Shown here: positions 1 to 6,025 of the stretch, piece after piece
Numbering within the stretch: position 1 is the stretch's first letter
How the letters are laid out: every line of letters begins with the position of its first letter
Assembly: GCA_002349525.1 (NCBI GenBank)
Contig: DEDL01000003.1
Location: 743 to 7,769, forward strand
Direction: 5' to 3'
DNA: 7,027 nucleotides
Source of the DNA: Lachnoclostridium sp. UBA2905
Lineage (GTDB): Bacteria > Bacillota > Clostridia > Lachnospirales > Lachnospiraceae
Position numbers and translations under genes: made by a program
The notes under the pieces: model-generated
What the model was told of the DNA's origin: nothing
Database searches by the model: none
What the model saw: the letters and a program-made list of their open reading frames with translations, nothing else

Positions 1-58
1 TGGTTAGAGCGCCGCCCTGTCACGGCGGAGGTCGAGGGTTCGAGTCCCTTCTGGGTCG
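1..58 (+). tRNA. tRNA-Asp (GTC), 5' end cut off by the window
   Basis: The D-arm remainder is followed by an anticodon stem CCGCC/GGCGG (12-16 and 24-28) closing a seven-base loop with anticodon GTC at 19-21, which reads Asp codons. The T arm has the GTTCGAGTCCC signature, then a seven-base 3' acceptor strand (51-57) and discriminator G at 58, the normal base for tRNA-Asp. No CCA is encoded, so it must be added after transcription. About 16-19 bases of the 5' end lie outside the window. It is the last gene of its transcript, since a terminator follows directly. Confidence 0.95.
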
Positions 59-60
59 GA

Positions 61-92
61 AAGGTATCCTAATATTAGGATACCTTTTTTTT
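61..92 (+). terminator. Intrinsic terminator of the tRNA-Asp transcript
   Basis: Positions 61-86 form a perfect 26-base palindrome (AAGGTATCCTAAT and its exact complement), and the T run at 85-92 follows. It begins two bases after the tRNA discriminator. With so little loop the real hairpin probably opens by a few central A/T pairs. Confidence 0.92.
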
Positions 93-106
93 CTATATAT
101 TTTTAT

Positions 107-180
107 TGTGTAGATTTTATATCTAGATTTGCTGTATAGTTTGTTGTATAGATTTATTGCATATTTATTTATAGATTTTA
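107..180 (+). repeat. Degenerate 12-13-bp tandem repeat in the upstream region of the regulator gene
   Basis: Six variants of the word TGTATAGATTT start at about 107, 120, 133, 145, 158 and 168, giving spacings of 13, 13, 12, 13 and 10 bases. The best copies are at 133 (TGTATAGTTTG) and 145 (TGTATAGATTT). The block fills most of the gap between the tRNA terminator and the regulator gene. It could be an operator array read by the regulator itself, since MocR-type proteins often bind direct repeats. It could also be simple AT-rich repeat drift, or a set of overlapping -10-like boxes. Confidence 0.5.
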
Positions 181-184
181 TAAG
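157..184 (+). promoter_or_regulatory. Possible promoter of the MocR-type regulator
   Basis: A weak -35 box TTGCAT (157-162) and a good -10 box TATAAG (179-184) are 16 bases apart. Transcription would begin near 191. That would leave no room for a ribosome binding site before a GTG at 193, but gives a short leader before the ATG at 229. Base composition here makes chance -10 boxes common, so the call is tentative. Confidence 0.35.
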
Positions 185-228
185 AGCAAGAAGTGAAACG
201 GACTTCGATTATTGATTGGGAGAGCATT

Positions 229-1869
229 ATGATATATATTGATTCAGGCTCAAAAATGGCTTTATATGAGCAGATATATGAACAGATTAAAGAACAGATT
301 ATTTCGGGGGCTTTAGCATCTGATGAAAAACTGGATTCTATAAGGAATTTGTCAAAAAAGCTTGGAGTATCAAAAAATACTGTAGATCTGGCTTATAGAC
401 AGCTTATTTCTGAGGGGTATATATATTCGAAGATGAATTCTGGCTTTTATGTAGAGAAATATGAAAGCTATAAATTGAATGTCACAAGTAGTACTACAAA
501 CGTTACAGGTAGAAATTTAAGCGTTACAGGTAGAAGCTTAAATGGTATAGATAGAACTATAAGTGGCACAGGCAGAAGCTCAAATGGTACAGATAGAACT
601 ATAAGTGGTACAGGCAGAAGTTCAAACAGTACAGATAGAACTATAAGTGGTACAGGTAGAAGCTCAAATGGTACAGATAGAACTATAAGTGGTACAGGCA
701 GAAGTTCAAATGATACAGATAGAGCTATAAGCGGTACAGGCAGAAGCTTAAACGTTACAGGCAGAACCTTAAATGGTGCAATAGCGTCTGCAGCTTCTTT
801 CAGAACACAGAACAGAGTCAGGAATTTCAAGTACAGGTTTGTTGCAGACAGTATTAATCATGAGGAGTTCGACTGGAAAAAGTGGAAAAACTGTCTTAAT
901 GAGGCACTATATGAAGAGGAACTTGATTTTACAGGTTATGAGGATCCAAGAGGCGATATAAAACTTAGAAGAGAACTTAAGAAGCTTTTATTTGAGAATA
1001 AAAATATAGTGTGTAGCGAGGAACAGATTGTTATATGTGGTGGTTCAATGTATGCACTTGACATCGCTATTAAGCTTATTAATTCTTCAGCTTCAGATAA
1101 AATTCATGCTGTTTCAGACAGTTACGTTCCAAGAACGGTTTTTAATGCATTTTTAGCATATGGAATAAGGCTTAATGAAAGTGATCTGAATGACGACACG
1201 GATGTTATATACTGTTCGCCTTCGAACCAGTTTATTACAGGCAGACGTATGGGTGTGGAAAGTAGAAGGTCAATGGCAGCCTACATTGATGAGCATGATG
1301 TGTTTTTTATTGAAAATGATTCGGATAATGAGCTGCTTATAGGGATGAATTGTATTCCTTCTGTCTATTCATTTGTAAATGATTCGGATAAAATGTTTTA
1401 CATTGGTTCAGTTGCTGGAGTTATGTCACCTATGATAAGAATTGCCTACATGGTTATACCGGAAAAGCTTATTAAGGTATTCTGCGATATGTACGAAGGT
1501 TTTAGAACATCAATCCCGATGCTTCATCAGAGGTCTTTACAACATTATATTGCAAGTGGAGATATGTATAGACACGTGCGCAGGATGACAGTACTTGCAG
1601 AAAAGAAAAGAAAAAATGTTTATGAGGTTTTGCATGAACTTGAAAATGATAGGTATATACAGATTACAGGAGATTCAACCGGAGGATATTTTGTAATAAG
1701 TATTTGCGATGAAAAACAGCCAGGAGGATTTGTTGCATATGCACGTGAGTGTGGCATAGAAGTCAAAGAATATGAAGGATATTATTTTATAGGTTATCTT
1801 TCCATAAAGATAGAATCCTTGGGTGATGCTCTTGATGTATTGAAAAAATGTATCATTAACTATAGATGA
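229..1869 (+). CDS. MocR/GabR-type GntR-family transcriptional regulator with a repeat-expanded linker and a lysine-less aminotransferase-fold domain
   Basis: 546 residues from ATG 229, preferred because GGGAG lies six bases upstream and family members begin with a similar MIYID-type N-terminus; GTG at 193 would add 12 residues. Residues about 1-75 are a GntR winged helix (LYEQIYEQIK, LGVSKNTVDLAYRQLISEGY). Residues 91-181 are 13 heptapeptide repeats, N/S-x-T-G/D-R-x-x. The rest, from about 197, is a fold-type I aminotransferase domain of the kind used by MocR proteins as an effector sensor. Without the repeat the length is about 455, normal for the family. The motif usually reading GSFSKTLSP is GSVAGVMSP, so the PLP-binding lysine is Gly397; the usual DDY is N-D-S (363-365), losing the tyrosine. 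The domain probably cannot bind PLP as a Schiff base. Family assignment is firm; target genes and ligand are unknown. Confidence 0.9.
   Translation: MIYIDSGSKMALYEQIYEQIKEQIISGALASDEKLDSIRNLSKKLGVSKNTVDLAYRQLISEGYIYSKMNSGFYVEKYESYKLNVTSSTTNVTGRNLSVTGRSLNGIDRTISGTGRSSNGTDRTISGTGRSSNSTDRTISGTGRSSNGTDRTISGTGRSSNDTDRAISGTGRSLNVTGRTLNGAIASAASFRTQNRVRNFKYRFVADSINHEEFDWKKWKNCLNEALYEEELDFTGYEDPRGDIKLRRELKKLLFENKNIVCSEEQIVICGGSMYALDIAIKLINSSASDKIHAVSDSYVPRTVFNAFLAYGIRLNESDLNDDTDVIYCSPSNQFITGRRMGVESRRSMAAYIDEHDVFFIENDSDNELLIGMNCIPSVYSFVNDSDKMFYIGSVAGVMSPMIRIAYMVIPEKLIKVFCDMYEGFRTSIPMLHQRSLQHYIASGDMYRHVRRMTVLAEKKRKNVYEVLHELENDRYIQITGDSTGGYFVISICDEKQPGGFVAYARECGIEVKEYEGYYFIGYLSIKIESLGDALDVLKKCIINYR
499..771 (+). 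repeat. In-frame 21-bp minisatellite (42-bp higher-order unit) inside the regulator gene
   Basis: Thirteen uninterrupted 21-bp units encode heptapeptides with Arg at the fifth position every time, always as AGA. Units 3-12 pair into five near-identical 42-bp copies, starting at 541, 583, 625, 667 and 709, encoding variants of NGTDRTISGTGRSS. The outer units (NVTGRNL, SVTGRSL, NVTGRTL) differ and look older; a decayed unit NVTSSTT precedes them at 478. Every unit is a multiple of three, so copy-number change keeps the frame. The protein segment is polar, rich in Ser, Thr and Gly, with 13 Arg against 5 Asp. The repeat also keeps one antisense frame open, which I regard as a by-product. Confidence 0.97.
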
Positions 1870-2091
1870 TTTATCATTAAATTTATAAAAAGTGGTATTT
1901 TTATGAAGAAAATATAGAACGTCATGGAGAAGACAAGTAGCCTGATGCGTTATGTTTTGTAGCATTGGGAGATATAGTTTTTTATTAAAAACAGAACTGT
2001 ACCCATATAAAAAACAAAAAGTGTCACTTTAAAAAGAGGAAATCATAATATATTATTAGTGCATCAAATAAATGACACATAAAAGTCAATG
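1870..2091. other. Intergenic stretch between the regulator and the amt leader, no gene recognised
   Basis: No convincing coding region is present; the only start codons open frames of about a dozen codons without a ribosome binding site. No clear terminator follows the regulator stop codon. A possible -10 box TATAGT sits near 1973 with a poor -35 partner 17 bases upstream. GTGTCA (2021-2026) and TGACAC (2073-2078) are complementary and could close a long AT-rich loop just ahead of the terminator at 2092. Confidence 0.5.
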
Positions 2092-2130
2092 AGGACAATA
2101 AGCGAAAGTTACGCTTCTTGTCCTTTTTTT
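2092..2130 (+). terminator. Intrinsic terminator or attenuator upstream of the amt gene
   Basis: The arms AGGACAA (2092-2098) and TTGTCCT (2118-2124) pair fully. A single mismatch and a second five-pair helix AAGCG/CGCTT (2100-2104 and 2112-2116) follow, with a seven-base loop and a run of seven T (2124-2130). It is 223 bases beyond the regulator stop and 147 bases before the amt start. It may end the regulator mRNA, end a short RNA made in the gap, or act as an attenuator in the amt leader. The sequence alone does not decide. Confidence 0.85.
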
Positions 2131-2197
2131 ATTTCAGGAATGTGCAGCCTGAAATTGTTATCAGTGTGTGAGCCCGCACAACTTACATAGAGATAAC
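2131..2197 (+). other. Cluster of potential RNA hairpins ahead of amt
   Basis: Directly after the terminator, ATTTCAGG (2131-2138) pairs perfectly with CCTGAAAT (2148-2155). TGTGTG (2165-2170) pairs with CGCACA (2175-2180) around an AGCC loop, with one G-U pair. GTTATC (2157-2162) and GATAAC (2192-2197) enclose that second hairpin. Three helices in 67 bases is more structure than the surrounding AT-rich gap shows. I do not recognise a known riboswitch class. Confidence 0.45.
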
Positions 2198-2210
2198 GTG
2201 TAACTATTAT

Positions 2211-2239
2211 TTGAGAAGATGATTTAAAAGTGATCTAAA
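2211..2239 (+). promoter_or_regulatory. Possible housekeeping promoter of amt
   Basis: TTGAGA (2211-2216, five of six consensus bases) and TCTAAA (2234-2239, four of six) are separated by exactly 17 bases. The start would fall near 2246, about 30 bases before the amt ATG. If used, the hairpins upstream would not be in the amt mRNA. No sigma-54 box was seen. Confidence 0.4.
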
Positions 2240-2276
2240 AATACTTTAAAAACATTTAATGTCTGGAGGAATAGTT

Positions 2277-3947
2277 ATGGGTTATGAATTTGCAATTTGG
2301 TTCCTGATAGGAGCGGCGTTAGTATTTTTCATGCAGTGTGGATTTGCAATGGTAGAGACAGGATTTACAAGGGCTAAGTCAGCAGGTAACATTATTATGA
2401 AAAACCTGATGGACTTCTGTATCGGTACTGTTGTATTTATTTTTCTTGGATTTGGTCTGATGTTGTCAGAGGATTATGTGATGGGAATTATTGGTGTTCC
2501 TAATCTTGATATTTTAACAAACTTCAGTGAGTTCGCAAAATCCGGAGCAACTTCTAATTTTGTATTTAACCTCGTTTTCTGTGCTACAGCAGCTACAATT
2601 GTTTCTGGTGCCATGGCAGAGAGAACAAAGTTTTCAGCTTATTGTATTTATTCAGCAGTAATCAGTGCTGTTGTATATCCGATTGAAGCCGGATGGGTTT
2701 GGAACTCAAATGGTTGGCTTGCTCAGATGGGATTTGTTGATTTTGCCGGTTCAGCAGCAATTCATTCTGTAGGTGGTGTTACAGCACTTATTGGTGCAAC
2801 AATCGTTGGACCACGAATTGGTAAATTTACAAAGGACAAGGATGGAAAAACAGTAGCACATGCTATTCATGGTCATTCTCTTACACTTGGTGCACTTGGT
2901 GTTTTCATTCTCTGGTTTGGATGGTATGGATTCAATGGTGCAGCATGTACAACAATCGAGCAGCTTTCTTCAGTATTTGTAACAACAACTATTGCACCTG
3001 CAATAGCAACTGTAACATGTATGATTTATACATGGATTAAGGATGGCAAACCAGATGTTTCAATGTGTATGAATGCTTCACTTGCAGGTCTTGTTGCAAT
3101 TACAGCAGGTTGTTCAAATGTAGATGCATTTGGATCTATTATAATAGGTATTGTATCAGGTATTCTTGTTGATTTTGGTGTAGGTTTCCTCGATAATATT
3201 CTTCATATTGATGACCCTGTTGGTGCGGTTGCAGTACATCTCTTCAATGGTGTTTGGGGAACTCTTGCAGTTGGTTTATTTGATGTAAATACTGGTTTGT
3301 TCTACGGCGGCGGTGTTCGTCAGCTTGGAGTTCAGGCACTTGGTATTGCTTGTATTCTTGTATGGACAGCAATTCTTATGACTGTTGTATTCCAGATCAT
3401 TAAGCATACAATGGGTCTTAGAGTCAGCAAAGAGGAAGAAATTATTGGTCTTGATATTAGTGAGCATGGTCTTGCATCAGCATATGCAGACTTCGTTCCT
3501 TCAATTCCAAACTATATAGAAGAAGAAAATTATGCAGTTGATGTTGATGGAATTAAGCCTGCTGGAATTAGTGTTGGTACTGAGGCAATTGGTAAATATA
3601 CAAATATCAGCATTATATGTAATGAAGAAAGATTCCCAGTTCTTAAGGATACACTTGCAGCCATTGGTGTAACTGGTATGACAGTAAGTAAGGTAATGGG
3701 TTGTGGTGTTGAGAAAGGAAAGAGCGGTATCTACAGAGGTGTTAAGACAAGCATGAACCTTCTTCCTAAGGTCAGAGTAGATATTGTGGTATCAACTGTT
3801 GATCCTGGACTTGTAGTTGCAGCTGCAAGAAAGGCTCTTTACACAGGTAATGTTGGAGATGGAAAGATTTTCGTTACAAACATTGATGATGTAATGAGAG
3901 TCAGAACAGGTGCAACTGGAATGGTAGCACTTAATGATGAGAAATAA
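2277..3947 (+). CDS. amt: Ammonium transporter (Amt/MEP/Rh family) fused to a C-terminal PII (GlnB/GlnK-like) domain
   Basis: 556 residues. ATG 2277 follows GGAGGA by six bases; an ATG at 2259 lies before that site and is unlikely. Residues about 1-400 form the multi-helix Amt channel, which conducts ammonium across the cytoplasmic membrane. The pore histidines His163 (AAIH) and His321 (VAVH) are present, as are AMAERTKF, WVWNSNGWL and the family C-terminal signature GLDISEHG. After a linker, residues 441-552 align gap-free to E. coli GlnB (offset 440). They include the T-loop, Arg487 (equivalent of Arg47, the GlnK residue that plugs the AmtB pore), Lys498 (Lys58), GDGK at 527-530 and R541/R543. 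Thr491 replaces the uridylylated Tyr51, and Glu479 replaces Gln39. Standard Amt proteins are about 400-450 residues, with PII encoded separately. The gene stands alone. The fusion implies gating by ATP/ADP/2-oxoglutarate binding within one polypeptide; that mechanism is inferred. Confidence 0.96.
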   Translation: MGYEFAIWFLIGAALVFFMQCGFAMVETGFTRAKSAGNIIMKNLMDFCIGTVVFIFLGFGLMLSEDYVMGIIGVPNLDILTNFSEFAKSGATSNFVFNLVFCATAATIVSGAMAERTKFSAYCIYSAVISAVVYPIEAGWVWNSNGWLAQMGFVDFAGSAAIHSVGGVTALIGATIVGPRIGKFTKDKDGKTVAHAIHGHSLTLGALGVFILWFGWYGFNGAACTTIEQLSSVFVTTTIAPAIATVTCMIYTWIKDGKPDVSMCMNASLAGLVAITAGCSNVDAFGSIIIGIVSGILVDFGVGFLDNILHIDDPVGAVAVHLFNGVWGTLAVGLFDVNTGLFYGGGVRQLGVQALGIACILVWTAILMTVVFQIIKHTMGLRVSKEEEIIGLDISEHGLASAYADFVPSIPNYIEEENYAVDVDGIKPAGISVGTEAIGKYTNISIICNEERFPVLKDTLAAIGVTGMTVSKVMGCGVEKGKSGIYRGVKTSMNLLPKVRVDIVVSTVDPGLVVAAARKALYTGNVGDGKIFVTNIDDVMRVRTGATGMVALNDEK

Positions 3948-3954
3948 TATAAAA

Positions 3955-4000
3955 ATGATGTATGTAACAATGTATAAATAATGCATGTAACAATGCATAA
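3955..4000 (+). repeat. Two tandem 23-bp repeats downstream of amt
   Basis: Units 3955-3977 and 3978-4000 match at 20 of 23 bases, with the shared core ATGTAACAATG. In the second unit ATGCAT occurs on both sides of a six-base spacer, so it can fold on itself. In the first unit both copies are ATGTAT, which still pairs through G-U. The two changes are symmetrical, so the hairpin is preserved. The position between stop codon and terminator puts both in the amt 3' untranslated region. Confidence 0.7.
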
Positions 4001-4032
4001 AAACTAAGTCTACTTCCTAAAAATAATGACGT

Positions 4033-4073
4033 GAAGCTCTGGCTGGCAAGTGTTGGTCAGAGCTTCTTTTTTT
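4033..4073 (+). terminator. Intrinsic terminator of amt
   Basis: GAAGCTCTG and CAGAGCTTC form nine canonical pairs, extended inward by six more pairs that include several G-U, around an AAGT loop. Seven T follow at 4067-4073. It ends the transporter transcript 86 bases after the stop and isolates the next gene. Confidence 0.93.
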
Positions 4074-4090
4074 CGTAATATTGTAAAGAA

Positions 4091-4120
4091 TTGTTAAAAA
4101 CTAAGTTGTTGATTTTTAAT
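4091..4120 (+). promoter_or_regulatory. Possible promoter of the L,D-transpeptidase gene
   Basis: TTGTTA (4091-4096) and TTTAAT (4115-4120, five of six -10 consensus bases) are 18 bases apart, just beyond the amt terminator. The start would be near 4127, leaving a leader of about 95 bases that contains a small hairpin. Confidence 0.4.
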
Positions 4121-4162
4121 ACCATGTGCCTTAAAATGTAATGAGTACATGAAAAGGAAGCA

Positions 4163-4190
4163 CCATGCGAAGCATGGAATTTACTTTTTT
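4163..4190 (+). other. Small hairpin followed by a T run in the transpeptidase leader
   Basis: CCATGC (4163-4168) and GCATGG (4172-4177) close a GAA loop. The central GCGAAGC is a combination known to make unusually stable mini-hairpins. A T run (4185-4190) begins seven bases later, too far for a textbook terminator. It lies 31 bases ahead of the ribosome binding site at 4209-4214. Confidence 0.4.
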
Positions 4191-4220
4191 AAAAATATAT
4201 TTTGTAGCAGGGAGTTAGTG

Positions 4221-5936
4221 ATGGTTGATATGAAGTCGGAAAAAACCAATTCAAGGATGGCAGGAGAAGACAAAACATTGCAAAAGAGCAGTTGTACTAC
4301 AGGTGCTTTTTCAGATAAGGGGTTTGCAAAGTTACCAATAATAATTGGCTGTATTGCAGGGGTGTTGCTTCTTGCATATATTGCAGGGGTGATTTTCTAT
4401 AAAAGTCATGTATTTGCTGGCACATCATTTAAGGATATTTCACTGTCAAACTGTAGTGCATCGGAGATTGATACAAAGCTCAATTCAATGTTAGATGATT
4501 ATACACTGACTATTAATGGGCGTGATAATATGAGCGTATCATTTGGCAGCAGTGATATTGATCTTCGTTATGAATTGAATGAATATGCGAACAATCTTAT
4601 AGGAGAACAGAATGCCTGGGCTTGGATTGCTCATTTATTAAAAAAAGATGTGATAGAAGAGGAGTTCAATGTTGTATATGATGAGGCTAAGTTAGAAGCA
4701 GTTGTTAATGATTTTGATTTTATGCAGCCTGCTTATATTAAGAAGCCTGTGAATGCATATATATCTGAGTATAAGTCAGGTGAAGGATACTCTATAGTTG
4801 AGGAAGAGCCGGGCAACACACTTGATACTGATAAATTGTATAAGGTAATTGGAAATGCTGTAAAGAATATTGATAATGAGGTTGATCTGGAAGAAGAGGG
4901 ACTCTATATAGACCCAGAGATAAAGGCTGATAATAAGAAGTTAAATAAGCGCGTAAATTATCTCAATAAATTTGTGAAATCCAGGATTACATATCATTTT
5001 GGAGATGATACCGTTGTAGTGGACGGCGATAAGATATATAGCTGGCTTAAGGTCAAAAAGAATGGAAAAGTGGAAGTTCTTGAAGATAAGGTGAAGGCTT
5101 TTGTTAATGAGATAGGTTCAAAGTATGATACAATTTTCAGACCACGAGTTTTTATGACTTCTTATGGAAAAGAAGTTACTATTGATCAGGGTGATTATGG
5201 CTGGTGGATGAACAGAAGCAGTGAGGTAACAGAGCTTTTGAAGCTTATAAAAAGCGGAGAAGAGGTTGAAAGAGAGCCTGTTTATTTCCAAAAGGCTGCA
5301 CAATATGGTAAGGAAGATTATGGCAATACCTATGTAGAGGTTAATCTTACTGCACAGCATTTGTTCCTGTATAAGGATGGACAGGTTGTTTTGGAGTCTG
5401 ATTTTGTATCAGGAAAGGATGTTAAGAACAGAAAGACACCGGCTGGTGTTTATGGCATTACCTATAAGGAAAGAGATGCAACACTTGTTGGTGAGGATTA
5501 TGAGACGCCGGTTTCCTACTGGATGCCATTTAATGGAAATGTTGGTATGCACGATGCGACCTGGAGAAATAAGTTTGGTTCTAATTTTTACAAATATAGT
5601 GGTTCACATGGTTGTATTAATCTTCCATTTTATGTCGCAGAGAATATATACGGTTATGTAGAGAAGGGTACACCGGTTATCTGTTATTATCTTCCGGGCA
5701 CTGAATCCAAGTCAGTTACACCACAGGGAGATGAGGAAATAGCTCATTTTGTTGTAGATGCCATTGAAAGAATAGGTACTATATCAAAGGATAGAAGGGT
5801 GTCACTTGAGAAAACCTTTAAGCGTATTAAAGAGTGTTATAAGGGTCTGACAGCCAACCAGAAAAAGTATGTTAAAAATTATGGTGATCTTGCCAAGGCT
5901 GAGAAAAAGCTTGCCGAGGCAATAGCCGGAAAATGA
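4221..5936 (+). CDS. Membrane-anchored L,D-transpeptidase (YkuD domain) with PG_binding_4-like domains and a C-terminal helical module
   Basis: 571 residues. ATG 4221 has AGGGAG six bases upstream; ATG 4149 would add 24 residues, lacks a good site and spans the leader hairpin. A short cytoplasmic tail and one membrane helix (about 38-60) make it a signal-anchored extracytoplasmic enzyme. Two regions (about 125-225 and 256-360) resemble PG_binding_4 domains, with GYSIVEEEPGNTLD in the first and the QGDYGWW segment in the second. The YkuD domain (about 371-490) has the catalytic set His444 (GMHDA), His463 and Cys465 (SHGCIN). Such enzymes make 3-3 crosslinks in peptidoglycan through a cysteine acyl-enzyme and resist most beta-lactams. 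Residues 504-571 form a predicted helical module containing LTANQKKYVKNYGDLAKAEKKL, a pattern familiar from clostridial surface proteins. The gene is monocistronic between two terminators. Family is firm; exact crosslinking role is inferred. Confidence 0.94.
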   Translation: MVDMKSEKTNSRMAGEDKTLQKSSCTTGAFSDKGFAKLPIIIGCIAGVLLLAYIAGVIFYKSHVFAGTSFKDISLSNCSASEIDTKLNSMLDDYTLTINGRDNMSVSFGSSDIDLRYELNEYANNLIGEQNAWAWIAHLLKKDVIEEEFNVVYDEAKLEAVVNDFDFMQPAYIKKPVNAYISEYKSGEGYSIVEEEPGNTLDTDKLYKVIGNAVKNIDNEVDLEEEGLYIDPEIKADNKKLNKRVNYLNKFVKSRITYHFGDDTVVVDGDKIYSWLKVKKNGKVEVLEDKVKAFVNEIGSKYDTIFRPRVFMTSYGKEVTIDQGDYGWWMNRSSEVTELLKLIKSGEEVEREPVYFQKAAQYGKEDYGNTYVEVNLTAQHLFLYKDGQVVLESDFVSGKDVKNRKTPAGVYGITYKERDATLVGEDYETPVSYWMPFNGNVGMHDATWRNKFGSNFYKYSGSHGCINLPFYVAENIYGYVEKGTPVICYYLPGTESKSVTPQGDEEIAHFVVDAIERIGTISKDRRVSLEKTFKRIKECYKGLTANQKKYVKNYGDLAKAEKKLAEAIAGK

Positions 5937-5944
5937 TAAATAAG

Positions 5945-6025
5945 GCAGAATGGAATGTATTTCATAGTCTCGTTTGTTTCAAGGTGACAGTGGATGAAAA
6001 AACATTTCATTCTGCTATTTTTATT
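5945..6025. terminator. Long-stem terminator between convergent genes
   Basis: GCAGAATGGAATG (5945-5957) pairs with CATTTCATTCTGC (6003-6015) over 13 pairs with one G-U. The 45-base interior can pair further (TTTCAT with ATGAAA). The T-rich stretch from 6016 to about 6028 suits the plus-strand transpeptidase transcript best. The flavin reductase gene ends at 6021 on the other strand, so the same stem probably also ends that transcript, although T enrichment on the minus side is weaker. The long interior loop lowers certainty. Confidence 0.65.

Noticed and set aside
468..830. Open frame on the minus strand opposite the regulator's repeat, 120 codons of LPVPLIVLS-type repeats
   Set aside because: It exists only because the sense-strand 21-bp repeat has no antisense stop in that phase. 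It has no ribosome binding site and no domain.
1924..1962. Twelve-codon frame ATG GAG AAG ... TAG in the gap before amt, possible leader peptide
   Set aside because: No ribosome binding site, no run of a regulatory amino acid, and it ends about 130 bases before the terminator it would have to control.
1970..2276. Glutamine or other known riboswitch, or T-box, ahead of amt
   Set aside because: No recognisable consensus core (including the T-box AGGGTGGNACCGCG element) was found; only generic hairpins were seen.
5377..5661. Second plus-strand frame inside the transpeptidase gene
   Set aside because: It overlaps the catalytic YkuD region in another frame, and its product is a basic/hydrophobic mix with no motif or ribosome binding site.
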